Below, piece after piece: positions 35,571 through 50,500 of a stretch of 64,000 nucleotides of DNA; the first letter of the stretch is position 1, and each line of letters begins with the position of its first letter. The notes beneath the pieces were generated by a model. That model was given only the letters and a program-made list of their open reading frames with translations, did no database searches and had not been told where the DNA came from. Where the stretch lies: contig VYZB01000171.1 in assembly GCA_013397455.1 (NCBI GenBank), positions 1,695,252 through 1,759,251 on the forward strand, in the 5' to 3' direction. This DNA comes from Crotophaga sulcirostris (taxonomy: Eukaryota; Chordata; Aves; Cuculiformes; Crotophagidae). The position numbers and the translations under genes were made by a program.

Positions 35571-38500
35571 CTGTAAAGAAAAAGAAACACACTTAAGAAA
35601 AGATATTTTTCAGGCTCTATTAAAGTCATTTTAAATACTTATTTTAAAAGATCACTTTTATACTGCTGCTGCAAGTAGAATCATAGAATGACCTGATTTG
35701 GAAAGGACCCAACAAGGATCATCGAGTCCAACCCTGCACAGGACAACCCCAACAAGTATACAAAATATATTCAGTTATGAGATTTTAAGTGCAATTTTGA
35801 ACTCTATAAATACACAAAGTTTACAGCTGCTGAAGTGGCCTGACCCCAGTGGATCCAAAAGTGAAGAGGCGTAACTAATAACTCCTTCAATCCATTACAG
35901 TCTGCCACAGAAGCAGGCACAGAAGAGATGTACTTTCTGAAACTAGATAATCTGTTCCTTAAGCTTTACAGAAAAAGTGATAATGTATACTTTTATTTTA
36001 CCACAAGTCCAAATTAGACATGCTTGCAATTTAGGAACATGGAAACCCAAGATAAAACATCAAGAAAGTGCTTTTCCTCCAGCAAACCTCACAGACTTGA
36101 AAACAGACCACCGCAGGCACATTCAAGGTACCTGGACTACGACTGCACGCAGTAATGGTTTCTGCAAGTTGCAGATAGAAAGAAGAGGTCAGGATTTATA
36201 TCCCCCAACCAGTTAGCAATCGGCTACTTCCTAAAGCCAGGGAAAAAAAAGCGTAAGGTACATCACCTGTTTCTATGGCTTGGGCTTCATTGGTCTTCCA
36301 CTGCTCAGCTACATCATTTGCTAGTGGATCATCTGGATTGGGAGCGCTTAACAAAGCCTGGATGGATAGCAGAACTGTGCGTATCTGCAAAGCTGGGGAC
36401 CATTTATCTGAAGAGACATTTATAGCAGTATGAAACACCAAATTCATCAAAGCCTACAGGAAGAGTAAATTTTCCTCTACCAGATTAAAGAATAGGCAAT
36501 GCATTCTTTAAACAAATTAAATCTCTTTTTAGGGTCAATCTACAAGTTTCTGTACTTAGTAACATCAAAAGAAAGAAAAGAAGTTAGCACTTACCTTTCA
36601 AAATATCTAAACATATTCTTCCCAGCTTGTCTACATTAGGGTGATAAATTTTGGTCATGAAACGCACTTTAGGAGCTGCCATTGGATATTCTTCTGGAAG
36701 GAATAGTTCAAGTTTAAATGTCCCACCCTCAAAGGGGGAATCCTGTGGACCTGCAATGACCACATGAAAATAACGTGCGTTGCTTTCATCTGGTTCTGCT
36801 TTTATCCCAGGGACTGGCTCTGCCAGCAAGCGCTGGGTTTCCTAGAAGAAAAAGAAGCAGCAATGTAACAAATACAACCCATCTGAAATAAGCATGACCT
36901 GTACAAAGTATTTCAAGTACTCATTATGAGTTATTTGACTACACCTACAGAAATGATCACGTTGGACAAGCACCTTAAAGTCAAAGAACATCTGCAGAAA
37001 GAAAGATGAGGATGTGGTAAACTGGTACGCTTCTCTTTTCGAAGACTACTGTAATAGTGTCTGCTTCTATAGTGCAAGGTAAAAAAGCTAACAGTTAAGC
37101 TATGCTCAATGAATTTCTTAGCCTTTGATTAAAATATTGTCAAGTTGTTATTTTCCAATGTACTTAAAAGTGCTTTAAAAGAATACCACAGTAAAAACAC
37201 CAAAACCATTTCCCATTCTACCTTAAACAGAAAATCCCACATCTATAAAACCAAAAGGGCCAATCGTTGACAGAAAGTGTTCAAAATTTATGTTCAACAT
37301 ACGAAAGACACGGAACTGTTGGAATGGGTCTAGAGAAGGGCCACAAATATGATCAGAGGGCTGAAGCACCTCTGCTATGATGACAGGTTGAGAGAGTTGG
37401 GGTTGTTCAGCCTGGAGAAGAGAAGGCTCTGGGGAGACCTTATAGTAATCTTCCAGTAGCTGAAGGGGCTACAGGAAAGCTTGGGAGCGATTTTTACAAG
37501 GGCAAATAATGATAGGATGAGGGGGAACGGCTTTAAATTGGAAGAGGGAAAAATTTAGATTTGACATTAGGAAGAAATTCTTCACAATTTCTTGTGGTGA
37601 GGCACTGGCACAGGTTGCCCAGGGAAGCTGTGGATGACCTCTTCCTGCAAGTGCTCAAGGCAAGATTGAATGGGGTCTCGAGTAGCCTGGACTGGCAGGG
37701 GGGTTGGAACTGGATGATCTTTAAGGTCCCTTCCAACCCAAATCATTCGATGATTTACTCTAACAAGAGTGGACTCGTTTATTATGATAAACGTTTTTAC
37801 TGGAATCAGATTCAACTTTGAATTCTTCAAAGTACTACTGTGCTGCAACACTAAAGGTGTTTACAAGGATGTTTTACGTATTTGCCATATATATGCATAA
37901 ATAGCTTTGGTTGTGAGCACTTTCAGCCTACATACAACCAAGTTTAAAGTCACCCTAACAAACAGCAGGAGGCAGGCAAGTTGCTCTGTAAAATTAGAGA
38001 AGCCTGGTTTCCTACAGAGATTTGTACTTTTTATTGCTCAATTCTTCTGCCCACAGCATCGATCCAACCGCAGACACCACGCTGTGACCACAGCTAAGAG
38101 CTGCCCATGTTCTGACCATTCCTCCTGCTAAAGCCCTGAGCAGAGAGAGCAACCAAACCCCGCATATCTTTCCCTCACTTCTGCTGCCAGTGTTCACAAG
38201 TCTTACAGACACCATTCTGCTCTTTCTTATTTTAAAAAAACCCAAGGCCAAAAGGAGCAACAGCACATTAGGAAGAGACAAGAAGTCCTGCAGAAGCCTC
38301 ATTTCCTCAGGAAATTTTACCCCCCATTTCCTGCTTTTCCTCTAACTTGTTTTTACCATGTACAGTTAATTTTTTTCACCAGCTTTCTGTGTTGGCTTTC
38401 ACAAAGAAAAATGAGCCCATTTCTACTGAAGAAAAATGGTAACTTGTAGGGGTTAAATTAAATTATTATTGTAGTTTTACAGCATATTTATTCTGTGTGA

Positions 38501-41500
38501 CTACAATAGCACTAATACAAACATAAAATAGACAGATTACCTCTACTTGGCTTAATATGTTCTTCAAACATAACTGGACTGTTACAATACTGACATTTTG
38601 TGGAAATAAATTTACATAGCATTTAAGTGATACGGCTGTCCTGATGTAGTTAAATAACACCTCACTTTATATTATGCATTATTTTTTGCTAAAGAAGTGA
38701 AGTCACAGTGAGTAATGCCAAAATCCAGTTATTCGTCTCAAAACTGTCAAGGTCCTACAAATCATAACAGTGAAGTTATTACTACATACACACACAAACA
38801 TAAAAAGTAAATTTATCTGGTTTAATCCCTTGTTGTAACTACATATTACCTACTTATCTGCATAGGCAACAGCAGTCAATGCCACTCATACACCTGACTG
38901 GAAGGACATTCAAGCTTCTTAGTGCAGTCTACACTCATTTCTGCAAGTATATATTTTTTTAATTACACACATAAATTTATAACACACCCACAATTTGTGT
39001 TCTGCTACCTATTTACCTGTACAGTTTCTGTAGAAAAGCCATTAGAACAAATGCTTAAAGCTTTGGTTCAGTGGTGTGAAAGTTGGTAAGAATCTATAGA
39101 TTTAGATTTGATATTAGGAAGAAATTTTTTACCGCGAGGGTGGTGAGGCATTGGATCAGGTTGCCCAGGGAAGCTGTGGATCCCCAACCCCTGGAGGTGT
39201 TCAGGGCCAGGTTGGATGAGGCTTTGAGCAACCAAGTCTAGTGGAACGTGTCCCTGCCCGTGGCAGGTGTGTTAGAACCAGATGATCTTTAAAGTCACTT
39301 CCAAGCCAAACCATTCTATGATTCTACAATTCCTGTAAATGCATAAAACAATCTCCATTTCTTTCAGCAAGGTTTCAGTACGAGCGCCGCCACAGGTAAA
39401 TGGGACAATCTGGATTTCCACCTATGAAGGCTTGTACACTTATTACAATTTGACAGGTTTGGCAGAGGAAACAGTGTCTTATGCCACATACAAACTAATA
39501 GAGCAAAGAAACCTGAAATTAAAAAATAATGAATTTAAAGACGCAGTTTTAAAATTTCTTCACAGCTGCTACAACCTGGACTTTGCCAGATGCACACTGG
39601 TAGGCAAATCACAGGTTTGGTTCTTAGGGGCATGTTCAAATTTAAGACTCAAAAAAAAAAAAAAAGAAATAGATAAGGGTAAAATTTTAACAGCTGGGCT
39701 GATCTCAGCAGTCCCTAGCTCCCACTTAGTTATTCTGGTCCCCAGACTGCCTCCCTAGTTATGCCAGTATGCTGACAGTAACCATACTGGGGCAGCCAAT
39801 CCTGGCTTAAAATAACCCAGAATCAGCAGTTCTCTGGCAGCAGCATCAGCAGTTCTACCTGCCAGCGTAACTGAGGGAGTAACAACTGGCTGTGAGCTGC
39901 ACATTCTGCCACTAAAAAACATTTGTCAATAAACAATAAGAGAGCCCATGGATGAGAAAAACGATTCTGTTAGCCGAGGTATCGCACTGTACTTTAGGGG
40001 TGGTACCACTGCCAGTATGTCATCGCGTTCAGATAGCCCTTTATGCCTCTCCATTATGTTGCCACAGTTGTCATGCTATAAAACATCCCAGAAAAAGGGA
40101 GTGCAATGAAAAGCATTTACATTGCTTACAGCTACACTAGTGCTGAGGCTACTCAGAACCCACAGAAGCCCCCTGAGGAACATTAATACTACGTGAAAAA
40201 TGCTTTAAGTGAGCACACCTCACTTTCTGTACTGTGCATGAAGCTCCATCACTATTGGTATAATTGAAGCTGTTTTCAAACAGAGATGAGGAGGAATACC
40301 TGCAAGGAATCTGTGAGGAAATGGGTTGAGACTCATCTTTCACACCCACCAGGCTCTGATGGAGCAGTCCTGCCAAGAGAGCAAGCACCAGGCTAGACTT
40401 CTCCAACACGCACGCACAAAATGATCGGTCGTGACTCCTGTAAGCACACATCGCTACGCTTTTATGCAAAAGCTGAGAAGCATCTTCAGTTCAGAAAAGG
40501 CATCTTTTTACAACAGTATAGCACAGACATGCTTGTTTGACTATGAAAAATACAAAAAAGATGCCACTTATTAAAAGAACTGGAAATGTTTTATTTAAAT
40601 ACATCAACACCACTTGCTAAATTCTGACAGTCAAGAAGGCTTTTGCCCTTTAGTTATGAAAAAAATTATACTATAACTTCACTATATTTTGGGGGAAACC
40701 ATGGGAAAGGAACAGAAAGGGAGAAATGAAACAAAAAATTATGTTTTTAAGGTCGAAACATATAAAATGCTTAAACATACAAGTAGGTCCATTGCTAAGG
40801 TGATATCAGGGACTTTGACTTCCACGTTTTACAATAATATGGCCAGTTAGAGACACAGTGATAGTAAAATCAATTTGATTTGCCTTAAGATTTGGAGAAA
40901 TAAGTCATATTTGCACTAAGCAGTTGCCAGCAAGCAGGGCAGTGCTATGCATCAAGTCAGGAAACTGAACTGCTTAAAGAATATTACATGTTGGCCATAA
41001 TATTACATTACAGGCCAGTTTATTCCAACCAAGTATGGACTATTCTCACCTGGCAAAAAAATGTCAATAAGGATAGAAAGACTTGGGACACTCAAATATT
41101 AACATGCTCAACAGGAAAAAAGACAAATTCACAGAAAACAAGGTTTTGCAGTTCTGCTGCTCGCAATAAATGTTTTAATAATGTAGCAATTAGTTTTGTC
41201 TTCACAGGAATTCAGATTTCCATTATACTGTTCCTTATTATCTCTCCCCTAGCATAGTGAAGGAAGTTTCACAGAAGACATTTCAGGATGTATTTTGAGC
41301 TCTAAAGCATTTAATGAAGTATCCCACACTGCCATAGGCTATTATTTCTATTTGTCATCCTCTACAATGCATTTAAGACCTCTTCTCGCTCTCGCTTTTG
41401 CTTCATGTTTCCCAATTCCAAGTTAATGTCATAGTTTCCATTGACTGAAGAAAATTAATAAACCCAAAACGAAGACACATGCCAGCCTGTACTTCAAAAA

Positions 41501-44500
41501 AAACCCCACACAACACTGTCATTCACAACTGGTTATACCCCTCACAATTTCATCTTTCTTATTTTTAATTAAGTGGTAAAAAAAACACGTAAGTGTTGAA
41601 GGTGTTTTGACAAGCAAAAGCAAAGCTTTTCTTATTAACACAGGTGGTCTGAAGTAGAGTGACAGATGATACAGATAGGACCAGATGGCAGAGCTGAATT
41701 TCTGCATAGCTCCTCTTCTATGAAGATATTAAACTGAAGACTAATTGTCCCCAAGGAGGGAGAAACCCTCAGCCTGTTTTTACAGTAACCTGCGAGGACA
41801 AGAAGCCTCAGGAAGACAGCACTGTCACTTTTATAAGAGACCAACTGAGCAGGAGGTGGGTTTATTTGGGGTTGCCACAACTAAGGGAAACCACACAAAC
41901 AAGAGATCGATTTGCATAGGGGTATGTTTCAGTCTTTTGAGCTTTTACATGCTTATCCTGCTTTCAGTGGAAGGAAACAACAAAAAAAAAAAGTTACTGA
42001 AATGTAGGATTCTCCTGGTTCATACATGCAGAGCCCTCCTTTAAGGAAGTGAATGGAATAACCCAGAAGATGCTTCCACACAGACACGCATTAAAAAAAA
42101 AAATCAATTGCTAGCGTGCCTGGAGATACGAACAAGCATACAAAGAAGGAATCCATTAGAAATATACTACTATTTTAATCACATCCAGTCTTGCAGAAGT
42201 GTTTAAAAAAAGCCTCAAGTCGCCAAGGTCTCAATCAAAACAACCAAAAAAAAAAAAAAATTCTGTATGCTACATTTTTGGAAAACAAAAAGCTACTTCA
42301 GAAGTCTTACCCGCTATCAGCGGACTAAGGCAGGAACAAACAAAGGCATAGTGGCAAATAACTACAAACAGAAAACTCATGGATGCAAGGATTTGCAAAT
42401 TAAGCTACCAGAACTTTATTTCTCACATAGCAGAGCCACTGCAGCTGAACTGAAATCTCTAAAGCTTCACCTGTCTGGCAGAGACCACTCCAGTAGTGAA
42501 GGAAGAAATTGTTGCATGGGATTAAACAATTTTTAAAGCTGCTTCATTGTTTTTTAGAAAAAAGTACCATATTGTTTTCTTGGAATAATAATTGCAATTC
42601 CATTCCCTGTACTGTAGCAATAGTTAATCACTACAGACTTCACACTGTCTGCCGAGGCATGTTGGCTAAAAAAAGTTAACAAATCAGTATCTAGCACCTA
42701 TAAAACGTGGGAACATTAAGGCTACTGTACAAAGGCCACTAGAATTTAAGAAAGAAGTGTGCTTATGAAGTCAGCACAAGCTACCTCAAAGAAGAAATCC
42801 AAGCTCCATGTTTTTAGCCAAATTTTCTTTGCTTAGTAATTCAGCTGCCTGCACACTCAATTTCCTGACACCCCAGTCTTCTTATTTCACATTCAATATT
42901 ACTGCTATACAATTACCTTCAATAAACAAAAAAATCTGCATATTAGAATCATAGAATGGTTTGGGTTGGAAGGGACCTTAAAGATCATCCAGTTCCAGCC
43001 CCTCTGCCATGGGCAGGGACACCTCCCACCAGCCCAGGCTGCTCAAGACCCCATCGAACCTGGCCTTGAACACTTCCAGGGAGGGGGCACCCACAGCTTC
43101 CCTGGGCAACCTGTGCCAGGGCCTCATCACGCTCAGCGTGACAAATTTCTTCCTAATGTCCAATCTAAATCTTCCCCCTTCAGTTTAAAGCCGTTCCCCT
43201 CGCCCTATTACTACCTGCCCTTGTAAAAAAGTCCCCAGCTTTGCTGTAGCCCCTTCAGCTACTGGAAAGCTGCTAAGAGGTCCCCCTGGAGATATTAATC
43301 TACAAGTTAAATACAGTGCTCTTCAATGAGATGCTACAATTGAAAGAATACACTTTTTGACAGACTCTAACATAGTCTTCTGCTCTACACAGTCATAAAA
43401 ACCCTTCAAACAAAGGAAGCTTAGAGAAATCCCAACACCTTACAAAGCCAGAACGCTTTAAGTTGATAAATGAGCAGCCACTGGGGAAAGGAAGAAAAAA
43501 AAGCCATGCTGCCTTTCCACTTCAGCCTATTAAGAATCTTCACTTTTGCCTGTATAGCTGTCTCTCAACCTCACAGTGAAAAACAGTACGTAGCCAATCT
43601 CGAATTAAAAAGGAAAAAATAAAATCATGCAAGAGAGCAGAGTCCCTGATGCAGTTTCACCACATGTCATGCAAACAGCTGCGCCAACAAAAAGGAGGGT
43701 GCAAACACATGCTGTCAAAAGGATGGGAGAACAGACTGCTCCTTTTGGTGAAAGGGCTAGTTTAAAGAGTTGAGACTGCAGCATTAATCACAGCGAGATA
43801 CTAGCGTAACAGATTACTACTCTGTAACCAACCTAACAAGGAAACGCAGAGGCTACCTCCTCATTCCAAAGGAAGAAGCTTAACTACCAACACCTCTGAT
43901 TTCAGTAACAGATGGCAAATGCTGAAGTCAAGTCTTCATCTATCTGTAAAAGCTGTCAACACCAAAGACTCTCTATATCCTCTTACTTGTTACAAACAGT
44001 TATCTAGCAACCTTTTACAGCGTTGAGACTACACAAAAGCACCCTTGTGACCAGCAGCTTTATGGGAGTACCTTAAAAAGAGAGATAACACCAATAAGAC
44101 TTTCAGAGGTCAACAGAGCTGTGACACAATTATTCTGAAACTTCAAATCAGAAAACATTAATAAGGCCTCTTACGCAAAGAGAAAATGTTGCAGATCTGA
44201 GAGTTATTAAATATTTAAAAAGGTACAATACCACATCTTTGTATAAAAGTCTCAGGGGAATGATTCTTCTCGTGTATTTTCAGCAGCACATTTACTACCT
44301 CAATCCTCTATGCAGCAGTCAAGTAATTTACCTTCAGCATCACCTACTAAAATGGAGATTACATCCCTACAACTTTGTTAGGCCAAGACAAGGTACAAAC
44401 CCTCTCTAATCTAGTTCAGATACTGGCAAAAAATATGCAATACCCACCTTTACGTATAGGTTCAATCAACCCTAGGTGGCTTTATTTTGAACAGATGAGG

Positions 44501-47500
44501 GAAGTCAGATGATGGATAAGTATCTTTGTCTCAATCACACTTAATCTGCAACAGGAATTAAAGCTCACAGCTCAACTCCCACGGCTTACTGCAGCCCCCT
44601 TGCCAGAAATCACCATCCTGCAAACATACTGAGAGAGTAAACCCTGCCAGAATATCCTAATTCAATTCAGAAAAGGTAAGCTAGGCTCTCTTAACTAGAT
44701 CTTTAACCCCAAAATTGCTGATGGACAGCATAAAACTCTGCTGCCATCTAGCAGAGGACAGTAACTTCCAACAGAAATTGATGAGCAGTTACTACTGGCT
44801 GTGTGTAAAAGCATCTTCTACCAGTACGGATGAATGAAATCTGCGTGTCTCTCAAAACATTTCTTCCATAGGTGCTGCAAGCACGGGTTTCCAAACAGCT
44901 GACTGCAAAACAAATCTCTTCGGTAGCCTTGGCTATTTATAAAAGGCACAGTTAAGATGCAACGCTGCATGAATAGTCCCAAGATAGCCCAAAAGTTAAT
45001 TACTGGTAAAATGAAATAGGCACCCAGATTGAAAGAAACACACATCAGCTTGCCTCACTATTTGGCAGGGTCCAGGTGTATAACCATCTGGACATATGTA
45101 TGGGGTGTAGGCGTCAAGGTGTTGGCAGCAGGAGGGCTCCAGGGGTGACCTCTGTGGGAAAAGGCCAGGGGCTGCCTCATGGCAGACACGGCCAGCTCCA
45201 ACAGACTTGTCGCAGGGCACAACCAAGCCCTTCAGCCAAACTGGTGGCACACCTGGGAAAATGTATTTTAGAAAGGACAGAAAACATCACACTCGGAGAG
45301 AATAGTGAGAAAAAAGAAGTGCGGATAAAACTAGTGTGAACATCAAGGTCAGAGAAGGAGAGTGAGGAGGTGCTTCAGACACTGGAGCAGAGATTCCTTG
45401 TAGCCCATGGAGGACCAGAGTAGAGCAGACATCCACACTGCAGTCCATGAGGAGGACAACGCTGGAGCAATGGAAAAGTATGAGGAAGGAGGTAAAAGCA
45501 GAGTGGAGTGCCTATTCCCTATCCCCCCTGCACCCATATGTGAGCAAGGTAAAACTGCACCACAGGGGAGGTAAAGAGGGGCAAATGTGTTGATTTAATT
45601 TTGTCTTTGTTTCTCACCACCCTACCCTATTTAACTTGGCAATAAATTAATTATTTTTTCCCAAGAAGAGTCTGTTTTGTCCCTGATGATAATTGGGAAG
45701 TGATCTCCCTGTCCTTATCTCAATCCATGAGCTTTTTCATCTGACTCTCTCCCCCTGCCTGGCTGAGGTAGGAAGTGAGAGAGCAGCTAGGTGGACATCT
45801 GGCCAAAGTCAGCCCACTATAGCATAAATCACAAGCTAAGTTTTTAATCTGAAATGCATTTGAACTGTTCTATCCAGAAGCACTTTTAAAGAGGATGTGG
45901 TAGACAGTTTCAGGCTCCACAGATGATATTGCAAATTAGAGTTTTTGAGAAAAGATGATGACTTAAAACGAAAGCCACCAGCTCCACTTTCTGCAATAGT
46001 GGAAATGATAACACCATCACTCAGAGGGTACCACACACACCAGTTTATGCGGGAGAGGATGTGCTATGGAAAGAGATCTATTTCAGTTTAACAGATTGTT
46101 CATTGGTTTCTTCAACATTTGCTTCCTAGGGGTGACCAGATATTTGCTGCCAAGTCCTCCAGGAAGATTTCTAAAGCAGATGAAAAGTCACTACCAATAT
46201 CAAAAAGGGAAGGGATTTCTTTTTCTAATGTCAAGTTCCACTCTTAATGACTAAAAATTAGTGCAAGTCCTTTATCTCATTTTTCTTTGGCTTCAGCTGT
46301 TGAGTTTAAAATTGAGTCAAATTGCCTTTCTCCCCACTGTTTCAGTTTGGTTCTCAGACCTTCTTGATCAGCTTCACTCATATCTGTAACTACCTCAGCT
46401 TTTTCCTTTCCTCACAAAATGCAAGTGTTTGCCCTAACCTCTCAGCAGCAGTGCTAACATGTAGTTACCATTCCATACACCCCCTCCATCAGCGCAAGCA
46501 CTTACCAAGTCAAACAACAAATGAGATCATAGAACTAATCTGGCTTAAGAAATAACCTTTATTGCAGTGTTCCAAGCCAAATCAATCCCTCAGTCCAAGT
46601 TTAACGCAGCAGCACAAAAACTTTTGTGCCAGTGCAGCCCAGGCTAAGAGTGTTTATACAGTGAGGCTGCTCAACACGCGCCACAGGCAAATCACCTTGA
46701 GAACCTCTGGTGAATCTACCTTAACTAGTGGTAACTTTTCTGCCTTGTGCTGGCTCTCTGCAAAAAACACAGAAGAGCAACATCCAATTTAGCATTTCAA
46801 TTCAGACTACAAACAATATATATTTGCTTCATATTTTTATTCTGATTGCAGAAAACCCTTGCCAAGTGCCATTATCTTCCAACTACATCTACTAGTTTGG
46901 ATTAGGTTTAAGTAGGAAATATGAACTAAAGGTTTTAGCCGCATAGGGTGAAACTTAAAGCAGTATCTTGGCACACAAACAAGTTATAATCACTTGCCAA
47001 ATGGCAATTCCTTCCTATTCTGTCAGAGTGGGATAAGGGGGAAGATCACACTCATGTCCTTCAGCAAGAACTGGTAAGCTGCACACAAGAAGGTAAAACG
47101 CATGCATGTTTTCACTTTGATTTTTGAGGAGGAGGTAGTAGGAGAAAGTGAAACATATCAGTCAAAACGGTCTTCTACATATAGGGATAAAGCTGCTTCA
47201 GAAAACCACAAACAATTCAAAAAACTTTTTATAACAGTGCATCACGTTTCAGCACAAATTCTTCCAGGGTCTATCATGAATTGAATTAGGTACAATTATG
47301 TAAAGAACTGGCAATAACCAGCAAAGCAGATATCATTGTCAGAGAGATTTCAGAAGGTTTAGATTAAAATTATATCACTTTAAAACAACTACATTGGACA
47401 AAGCCTTCTGAAAGTAATGGCTGCCTTTTAGGAAAAGAAGAAATATCAATAAAGCCCATTAAACTGTAAAGGTCAAACATCATAAATAGAAGGCTGCACT

Positions 47501-50500
47501 TGTAGCTTCCAGTAGCTGGCCTCCACCATGAATTCTTCTCTTCCTTGCCATATAATCCCCGAGTGTCAGCATCCCCCATGCCTCTGCTTCCTAGACTCAT
47601 TACTGGGCTAATGTCTCTGTACACTAATGCTTCCACCACCCTGTGGGTTCCTAGACCCCATCACCAGCCTTAGTTGCATCTACCCCACCCCAGCTTCCCT
47701 GAAAAAAAGAGAACAAGAAAATGCTTTGAGTGTCAACATGTCAAATGCATCTGCTGTAAAAAAAAAAAACAAACAACAAAACAGTGGTACAACAGCTTTG
47801 GGAACCATTAACTAGTACTCAATCCATGGACAACTGTCCAGCAACATGAAACCACACCTCTGCTAAGTGAGCACTGTGAACTCTGGATCGTTCACAATCT
47901 TCATTCACGCACTTCTGGTTTCTCCAGCTCTCACCACCATGCAAACAAATTTAAATCACTGCAAAGTCACTTTCAGAGAGACAAAGACAAATATACTCCA
48001 GGTAAAAAAAACTTCCCAGAAAAAAAAAAAAAACAAACAAAAAACCAAACAAAACAAAAGAAAAAAACCAACAACTCAGCCCCAACACAATCTACACACT
48101 CTTGGAAGAACTTGTTGCCAAACATGAACACAAAAAGGAGCATTTTTAAGGTCAGCTCTCCTGAGAATGACCTCATTCTCAAATTTTTCCACAGCAGATT
48201 ACAGGATTTTGGAACTGTGAAGCTGAGATCCTACGCAAATTCCTAGAGGATTATCCATGCACTAGCACAGATCAAGCTTTTCACAGTGCATCTCCAGCTA
48301 TAGCAAAGTGAGGCATAACTACATTTGCTAAGCTAATGGTGTAAACCATCCCTGTGGTTATACTGATGGAATACACTTGCATCAGCACCTTGTGCTAATA
48401 TACAGTGTGGAGTCAACTGTCAAAGTGTGGTTAAAGTGAACAATCATTCACACAGAACTTTTGTCCAAATGGCATCTACGGCAAAATTTGCCACTTGCTT
48501 CTCACTGTTAACCCAAAAGTCACGTGTAACTATGAAAAAGGGGTTTTGTTTTGTGCTATTGCACAAAACCAATGTTTACAGTACACTGAAAGATGAGTAC
48601 AGTACAAAACAACTGTGTGCGAAGCAATAAAAAGCCATTAGCATCAGCACTTAGAAAGCTTGGTGTACTTACTGTAGATGTGCACCTCAAAGTTGCTCAA
48701 GTATTGTACAAGAAAGTGGTGCAAACAAGATTTTTGCCTCTAGTTGGATTACTTGCTGTTCTTTCCTCAGCTTTTATTCTCTGCCCTCTACTGAAAGCTG
48801 CTTTAAGGAAAAGGCTGTGGAAAATTATCAGTGTCCTCTTTAAGACCTTTTATTAAGATTCCACGTTTTCCTTTTAAAACTGGTACTTTGGTCTAACTTG
48901 AAAGTTTCTCACCCTCTGGGCCCAAGCCTCCTTCTCGGCCTCCCTCCCACACCTCCAGAAAAGATCTGTCCTGCCAAACTTCCAGCTTCCAGAACCTGCC
49001 TATACACCCCCTGATTACTGTAGCCAGCCTATGCTATACCAGCCACCTGGTAAGAAGTCTGAAAGAGGCTCATATATTACCTTCCTGTATTTGCTGGGAG
49101 ATGGGGGAAGGTGCTTTTAAGAACAGGACAAAACAACCCTCTGAAAATTCCTAAGATTTTCACGCTTCTGTCAAATTTGAAGTTATTCACAAGATTTAAA
49201 CAGCACACAAGGGCCAAAAGACATTGAAGACCAAATATACAGCTACAAACGCCAAGGAGCAGCACTGTCCAGAAGTAATGTTTTCTATGCCACCATTCAA
49301 AAAAATGCAAAATGACACACAAACAGGTATTAAGTTTACCTCCAGCCTTTTTTATTTAATTTTTTAAATCCAGGAAGTGGAAAGGTCATAAGTGTCAGAA
49401 ATCAAAAAGTAATGGTGACTCAAATTTTCAACTGGAGATGGATGTCCATGCCCCAGAAGCCCATAACTTCCAAGACAAAGCCCAAAACTTCAAGTTGGCT
49501 ACCAGTGATACTGTTTAAAAACTTCTAGAACATTTCAGAAGCTGCAGACTAAATACCTGATTTATATTTTACAATATATAGAGCTGATTATACTGACCTC
49601 TAATACAGAATGCTGTGGAGCCCATCACCACATACACCACGACAATCTCCATAGAACCTCTCAGAAATTTCACATTTTGAGGTAGCATTTCATAACTTAA
49701 CAGTCCAAATGTTACCCAGACTCTCAAAAAATACGGCAAGAAGCTCATTGGCAACAATAATCACTTCTCATAGTAGACAGCAAGGAAGGAATACCTTGGG
49801 CAACACCACACTACTACGCAGGGGGGAAATCAAAGCCTCAGTAATTCAGCACTGATAAATTCACCAACAGGAAAATTGAAAGTCTCAGATACTGCTTCAG
49901 ATGCTTTGCTTCATAATAGGAACAGCTGCAGTGATGGCAACAGATGCACTACTAACAACTGGCTACACAGTTAACACATAGACCTGGACATCAAATCATG
50001 AATGATGACCTCACTGCAGCAGTGAGAAGAGCAGAAAAAAAACCTTTGAAAAGATGACATGAGGCAGCATTGCCCATCCCATTCAGATCTGCCCACTGCA
50101 CTTGACACAGCAATGAGATGGCTTGAATGTCAGCCAAAATAAAAAATACCAAATGCAATTCAACTCCTTACTCGACTGGAGCTACGTGACTTTGCAACAC
50201 TGGAGAGAATGGGTGTAATATATGCTTGAGAGTAAAAACTGCTGGGCTTATTTATCGTGTATATTGCAAAGGCTCACTTTTTAATACTATGCAGTATCTC
50301 AAAAATACGCTATGGCATATTTACAATTTTATCTTACATCAACAGATTTTCTTGTCAAAGTGATTCTGAAAAGATACTTGATTTTGGGCTAATGAAGAAA
50401 AATCACAATACTTCTTCCCTATTCGCAAGGCAGAAGGTTTCCCAATTCCAATTACATCTTTAAAGATTCAGAATTGTGTCACCATTTCCTACTCACTATT

